Source: JAAYUJ01 sp963698165 (GTDB taxonomy: Bacteria; Desulfobacterota; Syntrophobacteria; Syntrophobacterales; Syntrophobacteraceae). Taken from it: DNA of 64,000 nt. The stretch covers positions 310,001-374,000 of the forward strand of contig CAVOPT010000007.1 of the NCBI GenBank assembly GCA_963698165.1. The letters are read 5' to 3'. Both the position numbers and the translations under genes were made by a program. The notes under the pieces are model-generated. The model was not told where the DNA came from and did not search any database. It was given only the letters and a program-made list of their open reading frames with translations. Of this stretch, positions 35,678 to 44,660 are shown piece after piece (positions within the stretch are counted from its first letter, which is position 1; each line of letters begins with the position of its first letter).

Positions 35678-37384
35678 ATGATCATCGGTCTTGACGTCGG
35701 GGGAACCCACACCGACGCAGTCCTCATCGGCAAGGACGGCATCCGCTGCTTTGCGAAGATTCCCACGGACGCAACCAACCTGTTCGACAGCGTCTGGCTG
35801 GCCCTTGAGGAGGTGACTCGCGGCATTTCGCCCGAGAGCATATTGCGGGCTGTCCTGAGCACAACGCTCACGACGAATGCCATCGCCGAAGAGAAGCTCG
35901 AAAAGGCCGGAATGATCGTCTCCAGCGGGCCGGGGATAGATCCCGAGAGTTATCGCACGGGAAGGAACTACTTTTGCGTGTCGGGCTCCATCGATCATCG
36001 GGGCAGGGAGATAGAGCCTGTCGACCGACTCGAAATCGAAGCCGTAGCTGCGAGGCTTCAGGCCGAGGGTGTCAGGCACGTGGGCGTTGTGGGAAAGTTT
36101 TCGGTCCGCAACCCCCGTCATGAAATCCAAATGGCTGAGATCCTCGACAACAGCTTTGACTACGTGGTCATGGGACACCGTGTTTCAGGCAATCTCAGCT
36201 TTCCCCGCCGTATCGCAACGGCTTTCCTCAACGCATCCGTTTACTCCATGCACCGGCGCTTTTTCGAAGCGGTTCATGCATCGCTGAAACGGAAAGGGCT
36301 GGACCTTCCCCTTCACATCCTCAAGGCGGACGGCGGGACCATGAGCCTGACCAGTTCCCTGGACAGTCCAGGTCAGAGTATCCTCTCCGGGCCGGCGGCA
36401 AGCGTCATGGGGTCCCTGCCTTTCGCTTCCGAGGACCGGGAAACACTCGTGCTGGATATCGGCGGAACGACGACGGACATGGCCGTCCTCATCCGACGTA
36501 CCCCTCTGCTGGACCCTCTCGGGATCGAACTTGGCGGTTACAAGACCCTCATCCGCGCGCTCCACACCCGCTCCATCGGCCTCGGGGGGGACAGTGTGGT
36601 ACGCATCGTCGACGGCAAGGTCCGCATCGGGCCGGAGCGCCAGGGGCCGGCCATGGCATACGGCGGTCCGGTTCCCACTCCGACGGATGCACTCTTTGTG
36701 CTGGGGAAAGCGGCCAATGGGGACAAGGACGCGGCATGCAACGGCTTCGGTCCCATTGCCCGGGAACTGGGGCTTTCCGTCGAGGAGGCCGCAAGCCGTG
36801 TTTTCGATCAAGCCTGCCATGCCATTCTGGAAGCGGCGGCGCACATGGTCGCCGAAATCAACGGCAAACCCGTATACACTGTACACGAAATCCTGGAGGG
36901 CCACGTCGTGCGACCCTCGGAAATCCTTGTCCTGGGCGGTCCTGCCCCCTACTTTGCCTCTCGCTTGGCGGCCCTGACGGATTTCGACGTCCGTGTGGTG
37001 CCCCAGTGGCAGGTTGCCAACGCCATCGGTGCCGCCCTGGCTCGCAATACATGCGAAGTCGCCCTGTTCGTCGACACGGAAAGAGGAGTCGCCCTGGCTC
37101 CGGAGGAGGATTTCTCCCAGTCGGTCAAGAAGGATTTTGACAAGGAGGATGCCACGCGACTCGCTCAAGAGCTGCTCCGGGCAAAGTTTCTGAGAGAGGG
37201 GGGCTCGGAGTCCGACCTGGAGATGGAAGTGGTCGAGGAAAGCCAGTTCAATATGGTTCGCCAGTTCTACACGAGTGGTCGCAACATCCGGGTAAAGGTA
37301 CAGGTGAAACCGGGACTGATCCCCGAATACAAAGGAATCGCCGAACGCCTCTTCAATCAGCCCTTTTCCTCCGGGACAATTTAG
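35678..37384 (+). CDS. Hydantoinase/oxoprolinase family protein (HyuA-like)
   Basis: 568 residues of the ASKHA ATPase fold. N-terminal phosphate loop GLDVGGTHTDAVLI, the segment STTLTTNAIAE typical of HyuA, a second phosphate loop LDIGGTTTDMAVL and an adenosine-side loop LVLGGPAPYFA. Family members open hydantoin or 5-oxoproline rings with ATP, or are acetone/acetophenone carboxylase subunits. No HyuB-like partner follows, so the substrate is unknown. GGAGAAAGAG precedes the ATG. The histone-deacetylase-like gene starts 23 bases downstream and may be cotranscribed. Confidence 0.88.
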   Translation: MIIGLDVGGTHTDAVLIGKDGIRCFAKIPTDATNLFDSVWLALEEVTRGISPESILRAVLSTTLTTNAIAEEKLEKAGMIVSSGPGIDPESYRTGRNYFCVSGSIDHRGREIEPVDRLEIEAVAARLQAEGVRHVGVVGKFSVRNPRHEIQMAEILDNSFDYVVMGHRVSGNLSFPRRIATAFLNASVYSMHRRFFEAVHASLKRKGLDLPLHILKADGGTMSLTSSLDSPGQSILSGPAASVMGSLPFASEDRETLVLDIGGTTTDMAVLIRRTPLLDPLGIELGGYKTLIRALHTRSIGLGGDSVVRIVDGKVRIGPERQGPAMAYGGPVPTPTDALFVLGKAANGDKDAACNGFGPIARELGLSVEEAASRVFDQACHAILEAAAHMVAEINGKPVYTVHEILEGHVVRPSEILVLGGPAPYFASRLAALTDFDVRVVPQWQVANAIGAALARNTCEVALFVDTERGVALAPEEDFSQSVKKDFDKEDATRLAQELLRAKFLREGGSESDLEMEVVEESQFNMVRQFYTSGRNIRVKVQVKPGLIPEYKGIAERLFNQPFSSGTI

Positions 37385-37407
37385 GTGAATCGAAAAGGAC
37401 ACACACC

Positions 37408-38724
37408 ATGATTTCCGCGAAAACAAGAACAGGGCTGGTCTTCTTTCCCGCATTTGACTGGGCCATAAGCCCGACGCATCCTGAACGGGAAGAGCGGCTT
37501 CTCTACACGCAGGATCAGGTCTTTGAGGAGGGACTCCTGGATGTGGAAGGCATCGTGGAATACAAGCCCGACCTTGCCACGGTCGAAGACATCCGCCGCG
37601 TCCACTTCTGTTACCCGGACGAGCGCGGCGTGATCACGGAATCCCACCTGATCAGCGCCGGCGGCGCCAAGAAGATCGGCATCGAAGTCCTGGAGGGGCG
37701 CATTGCGCGGGGATTCGCCCTGGTTCGCCCTCCGGGCCATCATGCCATGCGGGTCGTGCACGGGGCACGGGGCTTCTGCAACATCAACATCGAAGCCATC
37801 ATGATCGAATACCTGCGGGAAACCTATGGCATCGACCGGGTGGCCATCGTGGATACGGACTGCCACCACGGCGACGGCACTCAGAACATTTACTGGCACG
37901 ACCCGGACACGCTTTTCATCTCCCTGCACCAGGACGGCCGCACCCTCTACCCGGGTTCGGGCTTCCAGAACGAGAGCGGAGGGCCAGGGGCCATCGGGAC
38001 CACGGTGAACATTCCCCTTCCGCCCCGCACTTCGGAGGAAGGATTCCTTTACGTGCTGGAGAATGCCATCCTGCCCATTCTCGAAGCGTTCAAGCCGCAG
38101 CTCATCGTCAATTCGGCCGGCCAGGACAACCATTACACCGACCCCATCACCAACATGAGCTTCTCGGCCCAGGGCTATGCGGAGCTCACCCGGAGGCTCG
38201 CGCCCCACATCGCGGTGCTGGAGGGAGGCTACTCCATCGAGGGGGCCCTTCCCTACGTCAACGTGGGGATCATCCTTGCGCTGGCAGACATGGACTATCG
38301 CCATGTGAAGGAACCGGACTACAATCCGGAAAAGATCCGACAGACCAAGGACACCACCGAATACATCAAACGACTGGTGGAACTGGTCATGGAATCTCAT
38401 GGGCTGGCGCCGGAAATCCGGGCCTTCAACCGGAACAAGGGAGGATTCGCCAACCGGGATCTGCGCATTTTCTACGACACCTCGGGCATCGTCGAACTCC
38501 AGAGAGAAAAGCTCTGCGTTTGCAGCGAATGCAGCGGGACCCTCGGCATCGATTCGAACACGGACCAGGGAACGCGCATCCACGCGGTGCACATCCCGAG
38601 GAAAGCCTGCAAGCGCTGCCAGGAACAGGGATACCAGTGGTTTGATTCGGCCAGTGCAAGGAAGTATGATGCCGTGTGCCTGCAGGATCGAACCCAGGAC
38701 CGGTATTTTGTGAAAAAGAGGTGA
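37408..38724 (+). CDS. Histone deacetylase family protein with C-terminal zinc ribbon
   Basis: 438 residues. Residues 1-310 are the arginase/deacetylase fold of AcuC/HDAC-like amidohydrolases, with RPPGHHA (catalytic His pair, about residue 111), DTDCHHGDGT (metal ligands Asp and His, about 150) and NSAGQDNHYTDP (third ligand Asp). Bacterial members remove acetyl groups from acetyl-lysine, acetylpolyamines or other amides. The extra C-terminal 120 residues include CVCSEC ... CKRC, a likely four-cysteine zinc ribbon followed by a short tail. The combination is uncommon. It follows the HyuA-like gene closely. Substrate unknown. Confidence 0.88.
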   Translation: MISAKTRTGLVFFPAFDWAISPTHPEREERLLYTQDQVFEEGLLDVEGIVEYKPDLATVEDIRRVHFCYPDERGVITESHLISAGGAKKIGIEVLEGRIARGFALVRPPGHHAMRVVHGARGFCNINIEAIMIEYLRETYGIDRVAIVDTDCHHGDGTQNIYWHDPDTLFISLHQDGRTLYPGSGFQNESGGPGAIGTTVNIPLPPRTSEEGFLYVLENAILPILEAFKPQLIVNSAGQDNHYTDPITNMSFSAQGYAELTRRLAPHIAVLEGGYSIEGALPYVNVGIILALADMDYRHVKEPDYNPEKIRQTKDTTEYIKRLVELVMESHGLAPEIRAFNRNKGGFANRDLRIFYDTSGIVELQREKLCVCSECSGTLGIDSNTDQGTRIHAVHIPRKACKRCQEQGYQWFDSASARKYDAVCLQDRTQDRYFVKKR

Positions 38725-38875
38725 TGGCGCCCCTCATCAGTACGGAGCCACAGAAATGGATGCCTGATATTCAGTGCGGGGACTCATACCGAGAGACCGC
38801 CAGAAAGGCCTCATCTTTCGGAATCCCGGTCATTTCCTCCCCACGCGTGATTCAAGAGCAGACTCATTGAAACTG

Positions 38876-39979
38876 ATGGAACCTATTTTCATCAAGGATT
38901 TCACTCTTCCTGAACTGGAAGCCTGGGTGGAGAGCGTCGGAGAACGGCGCTTTCGAGCGCGGCAGATCTTCAAGCACGTGTACGTCCATCAGGTTTCGTC
39001 GTGGGATGAGTGCAGCGATCTGAGCAAGCTGTTTCGCGTGCAACTGGAGTTCGGAACCCGCCTGCATGCCCTCACCATGCTGGAAAATCAGGTCTCTTCC
39101 GACGGAACCGCGAAATACCTGTTCGGGCTTCACGACGGCCATTCCATCGAAACCGTCCTGATCCCGGATCCTCCCCGGACAACCCTGTGTGTGTCGAGCC
39201 AGGTCGGCTGCGCCTTGGGGTGCGCCTTCTGCCTGACCGGCACCATGGGATTCAAACGCAATCTGAGGACCGCCGAGATCATCGACCAGGTTTGCCAGGT
39301 CCGAAAAGCCCTTGGATCGAGGGGGCACATCACGAACATCGTCTTCATGGGAATGGGTGAACCCTTGGCCAACTACGACGCCGTGGTCAAATCCATCCGG
39401 GTCATGATCGACCCCAACGGACTCGCGTTTTCCCATCGCCGCATCACTCTCTCGACGGCCGGCCTTGTGCCCCAGTTGGCGAGACTTGGCGAGGAGAGCC
39501 CCGTGAATCTGGCCATCAGCCTGCACGGGGCCGAGGACGCAGTTCGGAATCGCATCATGCCCATCAACCGGACCTACCCGCTGTCGAGCCTCCTGGACGC
39601 ATGCCGCCTCTACCCGCTGCCTCCACGGAAGCGCATCACCTTCGAATATATTTTGATTGAAGGAATCAACGACAGCCTGGGAGACGCAAGGAACCTCGTG
39701 AGACTCCTGAGCGGACTCAGGGCCAAGGTGAACCTGATACCCCTGAATCCCCATCCCGGCTGCGACCTCAAGAGGCCCTCGGAAGAGCGTATCCACGCCT
39801 TCCAGGAGGTTTTGAGGAAAGCACACCTGACCACGCTCATCAGGCAAAGCCGTGGAGCCGACATTCGCGCGGCATGCGGTCAACTCGCGGCTCGGTACTC
39901 CATCCCCCACAACAACGTGGACTCTGGGCCCTGCAGCGCTCCGTCGCGGAGTTCCGGTGGCCCATCCATCACAACCTGA
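38876..39979 (+). CDS. rlmN: Dual-specificity RNA methyltransferase RlmN
   Basis: Radical SAM enzyme that methylates C2 of A2503 in 23S rRNA and A37 of some tRNAs. The cluster motif is C-ALG-C-AF-C (Cx3Cx2C) at about residue 110. The methyl-carrier and resolving cysteines are both present: LCVSSQVGC just before the cluster and DIRAACGQL near the C-terminus. GMGEPLANYD and STAGLVPQ are family marks. ATG at 38876 gives the usual length (367 residues); an in-frame TTG lies three codons upstream. The last 25 residues beyond GQLAARY are unusual. Confidence 0.96.
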   Translation: MEPIFIKDFTLPELEAWVESVGERRFRARQIFKHVYVHQVSSWDECSDLSKLFRVQLEFGTRLHALTMLENQVSSDGTAKYLFGLHDGHSIETVLIPDPPRTTLCVSSQVGCALGCAFCLTGTMGFKRNLRTAEIIDQVCQVRKALGSRGHITNIVFMGMGEPLANYDAVVKSIRVMIDPNGLAFSHRRITLSTAGLVPQLARLGEESPVNLAISLHGAEDAVRNRIMPINRTYPLSSLLDACRLYPLPPRKRITFEYILIEGINDSLGDARNLVRLLSGLRAKVNLIPLNPHPGCDLKRPSEERIHAFQEVLRKAHLTTLIRQSRGADIRAACGQLAARYSIPHNNVDSGPCSAPSRSSGGPSITT

Positions 39980-39990
39980 CCCGACATGAC

Positions 39991-40242
39991 ATGATAGATC
40001 TGCTCGGATTCACCTTGAATGCGAGCTTTCCAACCTTCGTGGCCCAGTACCTGACCGCTGATCTCCTCGCCGAATCAACGAAGCCCCCTTTTCTCTTGAA
40101 GAGCATTCATGCTGTCTGCCACAAAAAAGACTGTGAAAATAAGCTGTTGACGGCATATTCGGTGGGTGAGAAAATGGAAATTATCCTTCTTCCAGCCTAT
40201 ACGACTCTTTTCAAGGCATTTCACCTTAATCTCGGGAGGTGA
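39991..40242 (+). CDS. Hypothetical small protein
   Basis: Not recognised. 83 codons from an ATG at 39991 with no clear ribosome site. N-terminal half hydrophobic, two cysteines, no motif. It ends three bases before a better supported gene on the same strand, which is the main reason to keep it. It may instead be the leader of that gene. Confidence 0.3.
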   Translation: MIDLLGFTLNASFPTFVAQYLTADLLAESTKPPFLLKSIHAVCHKKDCENKLLTAYSVGEKMEIILLPAYTTLFKAFHLNLGR

Positions 40243-40245
40243 GTC

Positions 40246-40734
40246 ATGGGGTTTGGGACAGCGACAACGGATTGGGAAGTGAGTGGCATTGCCGGGATCG
40301 GGTTTGTTGAGGGAGTCGGCGCCGATGTCTCGGCATTCATGTTCCGTAGCCGCACAGCGGAACTTGAAGAGCCATTCGTTTCATTGACGGCCGCAGCGGG
40401 AGTCAGCTTGGGCGCAGGCCAGGTTTCCGCCGCGGACTCGGCCATCCGACAGGCGTTTGGGTCTGTCAGCAGAGGCAATTTGAGCTATACGCGCGTTGAC
40501 GCACTGACGCCGTTTTGCTTCTGGGACCTTCACGGGTGCCTCTTCACCATCATGCAGGTGACTCGATCGGCAGTGCTGGGCTATTCCAATGCGAAGATCT
40601 CCGCAGTCACCTATAGCCTGGGGCATCTGTTCCAGCGTCAGGACTGCAGCGGCTTCACCGCCGGCGTGCAATTGTCCTTGACCTTGAATATCGGCACTCT
40701 GCGATCACTCAACTACTTTGGGGCTTGGCGTTGA
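40246..40734 (+). CDS. Hypothetical protein, Gly/Ala/Ser-rich
   Basis: Not recognised. 162 residues after a strong ribosome site (GGGAGGTGAG, 40236-40245 region) at good spacing. The sequence alternates small and hydrophobic residues (VSGIAGIGFVEGVGADVSAF, SLTAAAGVSLGAGQVSAADSA), suggests beta strands and has no classical signal peptide or lipobox. No known domain is visible. Its short partner upstream is nearly contiguous. Position after rlmN does not inform function. Confidence 0.5.
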   Translation: MGFGTATTDWEVSGIAGIGFVEGVGADVSAFMFRSRTAELEEPFVSLTAAAGVSLGAGQVSAADSAIRQAFGSVSRGNLSYTRVDALTPFCFWDLHGCLFTIMQVTRSAVLGYSNAKISAVTYSLGHLFQRQDCSGFTAGVQLSLTLNIGTLRSLNYFGAWR

Positions 40735-40781
40735 TATCGCTGTGAATCGTCCACCAGGAGGCGATGCATCACAGGGCCTGC

Positions 40782-41225
40782 TCACTGTCCGATGCGTTCA
40801 TTCCGTCTCCTGTGCAACACCTGTTGTTTTTCCAGATAGACCTCCTCTTGCCAAATGATGAGTTCGTCTTCTTTCAGCCACCTCTGCTTGGGATCTTCTT
40901 CCAGCGAATTGGCCTTCAGTTCCAGGAAGTACTTCCTGCCATCAACAGAAAATTCATTAGGTCCCAAAACTCCTGTTCCCGAGGTCCAAGACACATGGAC
41001 TTTGTTACCCATCCTGGAGAGGACTTCGAAGTCATGATAGAGAAATCCCCTGGGATAGGCGGTTGAAGACTCTCGTCTGGTGCCGATGAAGCGCACAGTG
41101 AAGGCGGGATATTTGATTTCCATGTTCAAGGCGTATTTAACCGGCTTGCCATATGCACCGGTCCCGCCTTCAGCCACCGAACAGAAACTCAAGACCACCA
41201 TGATGATCGCACAAACCAGCCACAT
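40782..41225 (-). CDS. Small exported protein of unknown function
   Basis: 147 residues. The ATG at 41225 has GAGGAG seven bases upstream and begins a clean signal peptide (MWLVCAIIMVVLSFCSVAEG), so it is preferred over ATGs at 41279 and 41336. The mature part contains a beta-rich stretch (KYPAFTVRFIGTRRESS..., FEVLSRMGNKVHVSWTSGTG, EFSVDGRKYFLEL) and a charged C-terminal helix. Probably periplasmic. No family recognised. Confidence 0.65.
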   Translation of the reverse strand: MWLVCAIIMVVLSFCSVAEGGTGAYGKPVKYALNMEIKYPAFTVRFIGTRRESSTAYPRGFLYHDFEVLSRMGNKVHVSWTSGTGVLGPNEFSVDGRKYFLELKANSLEEDPKQRWLKEDELIIWQEEVYLEKQQVLHRRRNERIGQ

Positions 41226-41351
41226 TCTGTCTCTCCTCACGAAGGCGGGCGGACACGGGAACTCCTTCCCGGTGTCCATACCGTGAGTGTCTGCTGTCAC
41301 CGAAGACCAGCAGCTGATGGCTGAAAACTCGCCCATGAAACGCCTCGGGGG

Positions 41352-41427
41352 CTCCCCTCTCCGCGGCCTTGGTGAAGCTCAAGAGATTGGCCACGGTCTG
41401 GAATCGTTCGATCTGTCGGATTTTCAT
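41352..41427 (-). pseudogene. N-terminal fragment of a LysR-type regulator
   Basis: From the ATG at 41427 the first 24 residues read MKIRQIERFQTVANLLSFTKAAER, the hallmark start of a LysR helix-turn-helix, after which the similarity stops abruptly and the frame is not LysR-like. No further LysR segments were found in other frames nearby, so it is a stub left by a deletion. Confidence 0.55.
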
Positions 41428-41493
41428 CCCTCCGTTCGATCTCCACAGCCGCGCTACCGGTATTTTCCAGGTTTGCCGCAGAAATAGCAAGAC

Positions 41494-41625
41494 ATGGCGA
41501 CGAGGGCGGAAGCGGCCCTGGCCATCGGGGTGATTGGGTCGCTGGTCCAGGCGCCGATCATGCTCTTTGACCTGGGACTGGCCCGTCGCAACGCGAATTG
41601 TCCGAAAGGGCGCAAGTCGGCCTGA
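41494..41625 (+). CDS. Doubtful short frame beside the LysR stub
   Basis: 43 codons, MATRAEAALAIGVIGSLVQA..., with a hydrophobic centre. It lies just upstream of, and divergent from, the LysR stub, where a regulated target gene would have started, and could be the remnant of such a target. No ribosome site of note. Between 41626 and 41873 nothing else is seen. Confidence 0.2.
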   Translation: MATRAEAALAIGVIGSLVQAPIMLFDLGLARRNANCPKGRKSA

Positions 41626-41873
41626 ACGCTACAACCCCAAAGACCTCTGCATTCACCTCCTCAGAACACCCCACTCCCTCGTTCGGCAAGGCCTCAATCA
41701 CCATTGGGCTGCCTCTTGTGCCATTTTCCTACAAAGGAGACTCCCGATGCTCTATATTGGGGGACGTATCTGACACGCTTGGCTCCTGGCTTGGGAACAT
41801 GGAGGGAGCTTGGCCCATGGAGATTCGAGTGAACCGCACGGATGACTCCTGAGCACATCCGACGAGGGAAGGA

Positions 41874-42257
41874 TTGTTGACTTTGAAACCCGATTTTAGT
41901 AAGCATGATGGCTTAGTTCCAGTGATTGTCCAGAGTGTCCGCAATGAGAAAGTTCTCATGCTGGCATACATGAACGAACTTGCCTGGGAAAAGACTGTCG
42001 AAACCGGAAAGGCTCACTACTGGAGCCGCTCCCGCCAGAGACTCTGGGTAAAGGGAGAGGAATCGGGACACACGCAGCTGGTCCGTGAAATCCTTGTGGA
42101 CTGCGATTTGGACACGGTCCTCATCCGGGTGGAACAGCTCGGCGGCGCTGCCTGCCACACGGGCTACGAGAGTTGCTTTTACAGGCGGTACGGGAAGGAT
42201 GGCCTGCAAATCGTGGGAGAACCCATCTTCGACCCCAAGGAGGTATACAAGCAGTGA
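41874..42257 (+). CDS. hisI: Phosphoribosyl-AMP cyclohydrolase
   Basis: Third step of histidine synthesis. 127 residues without a fused HisE domain. Metal and substrate motifs are intact: LMLAYMNELAWEKT, GKAHYWSRSRQRLWVKGEESGHTQ, DCDLDTVLIRVEQLGGAACHTGYESCFYRR. The start is a TTG at 41874 after a GGGAAGGA site. Its stop overlaps the hisG start as GTGA, so the two are translationally coupled. Other his genes are not in the window. Confidence 0.95.
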   Translation: MLTLKPDFSKHDGLVPVIVQSVRNEKVLMLAYMNELAWEKTVETGKAHYWSRSRQRLWVKGEESGHTQLVREILVDCDLDTVLIRVEQLGGAACHTGYESCFYRRYGKDGLQIVGEPIFDPKEVYKQ

Positions 42258-43126
42258 AACAGCTCATCCTGGGTATTCCCAAGGGAAGCCTCCAGGAATC
42301 CACCATCAATCTCTTTCGCCAGTCGGGCTGGCGAATTTCCCTTTCCAATCGCAATTATTTCCCGGAAATCAATGATCCGCAAATCAGCTGCTCCATTTGC
42401 CGGGCTCAGGAGATGTCCCGGTATGTGGAGAGCGGGACCTTCGACGTGGGGCTCACCGGTCTCGACTGGATCATGGAGAACGACTCGGACGTCCATGTGG
42501 TGGTCAACCTGATCTACTCCAAGGTAAGCCAGCGCCCCGCCCGCTGGGTCCTCGCCGTGCCCATGGATTCACCCGTCCGGGATGTTCGTGACCTGCACGG
42601 CAAAAAGATTGCCACGGAACTGGTCAACTTCACCAGGCGCTATTTCGCCTCCGAAGGGGTTGACGTCCTGGTCGAGTTCTCCTGGGGCGCCACGGAGGCC
42701 AAGGTCATTGCGGGGCTGTGCGACGCCATCGTGGAAGTCACGGAAACGGGTGCCACCATGCGCGCCAATGGATTGCGCATTGTGAAGGAACTGATGCAAT
42801 CCAACACCCAGCTCATCGCCAACCACAAGTCTTGGGAAGACCCCTGGAAACGGGAGAAGATCGAACAGATCTCCCTCCTGCTGCAAGGGGCCCTGAGGGC
42901 CGAGGACCTGGCCGGTCTGAAGATGAATGTTCCTGAATCCAAGCTCAATGAGGTCATCGACATTCTGCCCAGCCTGAACGCCCCCACCATTGCCCATCTG
43001 TACAAGAGCGACTGGCTGTCCGTGGAAACCGTGATTTCGAAAAACCAGGTGAGGGAGCTCATTCCACTGTTGATCAAGCGAGGGGCGGAAGGAATCATCG
43101 AATATTCCTTGAACAAGGTGATCTGA
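42254..43126 (+). CDS. hisG: ATP phosphoribosyltransferase, long form
   Basis: First, feedback-controlled step of histidine synthesis. 290 residues from a GTG inside the hisI stop. Catalytic motifs ILGIPKGSLQES, FDVGLTGLDWI and the PRPP loop GLCDAIVEVTETGATMRANGL are present. The last 75 residues match the ACT-like regulatory domain of long-form HisG, so no HisZ partner is needed. The TPR/SPOR gene begins in the overlapping TGATG. Confidence 0.95.
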   Translation: MKQLILGIPKGSLQESTINLFRQSGWRISLSNRNYFPEINDPQISCSICRAQEMSRYVESGTFDVGLTGLDWIMENDSDVHVVVNLIYSKVSQRPARWVLAVPMDSPVRDVRDLHGKKIATELVNFTRRYFASEGVDVLVEFSWGATEAKVIAGLCDAIVEVTETGATMRANGLRIVKELMQSNTQLIANHKSWEDPWKREKIEQISLLLQGALRAEDLAGLKMNVPESKLNEVIDILPSLNAPTIAHLYKSDWLSVETVISKNQVRELIPLLIKRGAEGIIEYSLNKVI

Positions 43127-44640
43127 TGATGCCGGAAAAGCGTTTCCTGTCAATGTGCGTGGTGCTGCTGTTTCTTGTCGGAGCGTGCGCCACAACTCCC
43201 AAGGATCCCATGGAGAGTCTGTCGGTTACACAGCAGCAGGAGATGGGAGAGAAGTACCTGGCGGCCGGGAATCTTGCTCAGGCTTTGAAGTTCCTGACCA
43301 TGGCCCACGAGAAGAGCCCCAACGACCCCATGATCCTCTACGAACTGGGCCTCGCCTATGACGAGAGGGGCCTTCCAGACCAGGCCCTGACCTATTATCA
43401 GGACGCTTTGAAGATCAAGCCCGACTTTTCCGACGTTCACAACGCCATGGGACGCCTTTACGCGTCACGGGATCAGCTCGACAAGGCCGAAGCATCTTTC
43501 AAGCAGGCTTTCAACAACCCGTTCTACGCACTGCCCCACCTTCCCCTCTACAACCTGGGGCTGGTTAGCGAGAAGAGGAACGATCTCCCGACCGCTCTCT
43601 TTTACTACCAGGAAGCGATCCGCATACTGCCTTCCTACGGCGTCGCCCACTACCGCATGGGCAAAGTGCTGGAAGCCATGGGCCGAACCGATGAAGCCCG
43701 TAGAGCCTACGGCAAGGCCATCCAGTACAGTCCTGAAATGGCCGAGGCACACGTTCGGTATGGGGTTTTGAGCTACAACGCGGGAGACCTGCAAGGCGCG
43801 CTCTATTCCCTGAGCCGGGTCAACAGGCTGGCTCCCCACACGGCCATGGCCGAGGAGGCCAAGAAGGTCCTGGTCCAGCTCCAGAGCATCATGGGAACGG
43901 GGATGCACCGCGGTGCCATGAGCTCCGATCCAGACAGGCTCGCCAACATGGACATCGTTGCCCAGCAGGATCTGGCGTATCAGGGACGGGGGATGTCGTC
44001 GTCACCCGACCTCAGAATGCCGCCTCCCCCGAGGGGCATGGGGCCAGCGCCCCAGATACCTCTCTCCATTCCAGGCAAGGCCGTCCCGTCCAAACCCGAA
44101 CCGAGCACGACGGCCGCCCCCCCGGAACTCGCCAAGGCTCCAGAGCCCCCGCTGGCTCTTCTCAAGGACGTCCCCGTGGCTCCCGAACCCACTCCGGCCG
44201 CTCCGCCCAGGGAGTCCCCGCCTGCGGCCGCAAGCAGTCAGGCAGCCGTTCCGAAGGAAGCTTTTTCCTTGTCTCCCGAAAGCATCCTGCCCCCCCACCC
44301 TGAAACCACATCAGGCCAGGCCGCCGAGGTGGCCGCAACCGGTTCCATGGAACCATCCAAGCCGGAATCCAGACCGGTCGGGGGCCGCTTTCGCTGGGTG
44401 TACATCGTCCAGGTGGGATCGTTTCTCGAAAAGGAAAATGCCGAAGGAGTGAGGAAAAAGCTGGAGAATAAGGGTTACAGCTCCGTCGTCAAGCCTTTCA
44501 ATCACCCTTCCAAGGGCAGCATCTACGTGGTCCAACTGGTACCCGTTGAAGACAGCAAGGAAGCGAGCTCACTGCTCACACGCATCGAGAGCGAAGAAAA
44601 GTTGAAGCCCCTCATCATCAAGGTTCCCGCGGGCGATTAG
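43126..44640 (+). CDS. Lipoprotein with TPR repeats and C-terminal SPOR domain
   Basis: 504 residues. A lipoprotein signal ends LFLVGAC (Cys about residue 21). Residues 40-260 form five to six TPR units (for example MILYELGLAYDERGLPDQAL, PSYGVAHYRMGKVLEAMGR), like PilW/PilF-type proteins. A Pro/Ala/Glu-rich spacer (about 300-420) leads to a SPOR domain (425-504; YIVQVGSFLEKENAEGVRKKL), which binds glycan strands lacking stem peptides at division sites. It probably joins outer membrane and wall. Translation appears coupled to hisG, odd for its function. Confidence 0.88.
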   Translation: MMPEKRFLSMCVVLLFLVGACATTPKDPMESLSVTQQQEMGEKYLAAGNLAQALKFLTMAHEKSPNDPMILYELGLAYDERGLPDQALTYYQDALKIKPDFSDVHNAMGRLYASRDQLDKAEASFKQAFNNPFYALPHLPLYNLGLVSEKRNDLPTALFYYQEAIRILPSYGVAHYRMGKVLEAMGRTDEARRAYGKAIQYSPEMAEAHVRYGVLSYNAGDLQGALYSLSRVNRLAPHTAMAEEAKKVLVQLQSIMGTGMHRGAMSSDPDRLANMDIVAQQDLAYQGRGMSSSPDLRMPPPPRGMGPAPQIPLSIPGKAVPSKPEPSTTAAPPELAKAPEPPLALLKDVPVAPEPTPAAPPRESPPAAASSQAAVPKEAFSLSPESILPPHPETTSGQAAEVAATGSMEPSKPESRPVGGRFRWVYIVQVGSFLEKENAEGVRKKLENKGYSSVVKPFNHPSKGSIYVVQLVPVEDSKEASSLLTRIESEEKLKPLIIKVPAGD

Positions 44641-44660
44641 ACTGGAAAGGGACAGAGCGA

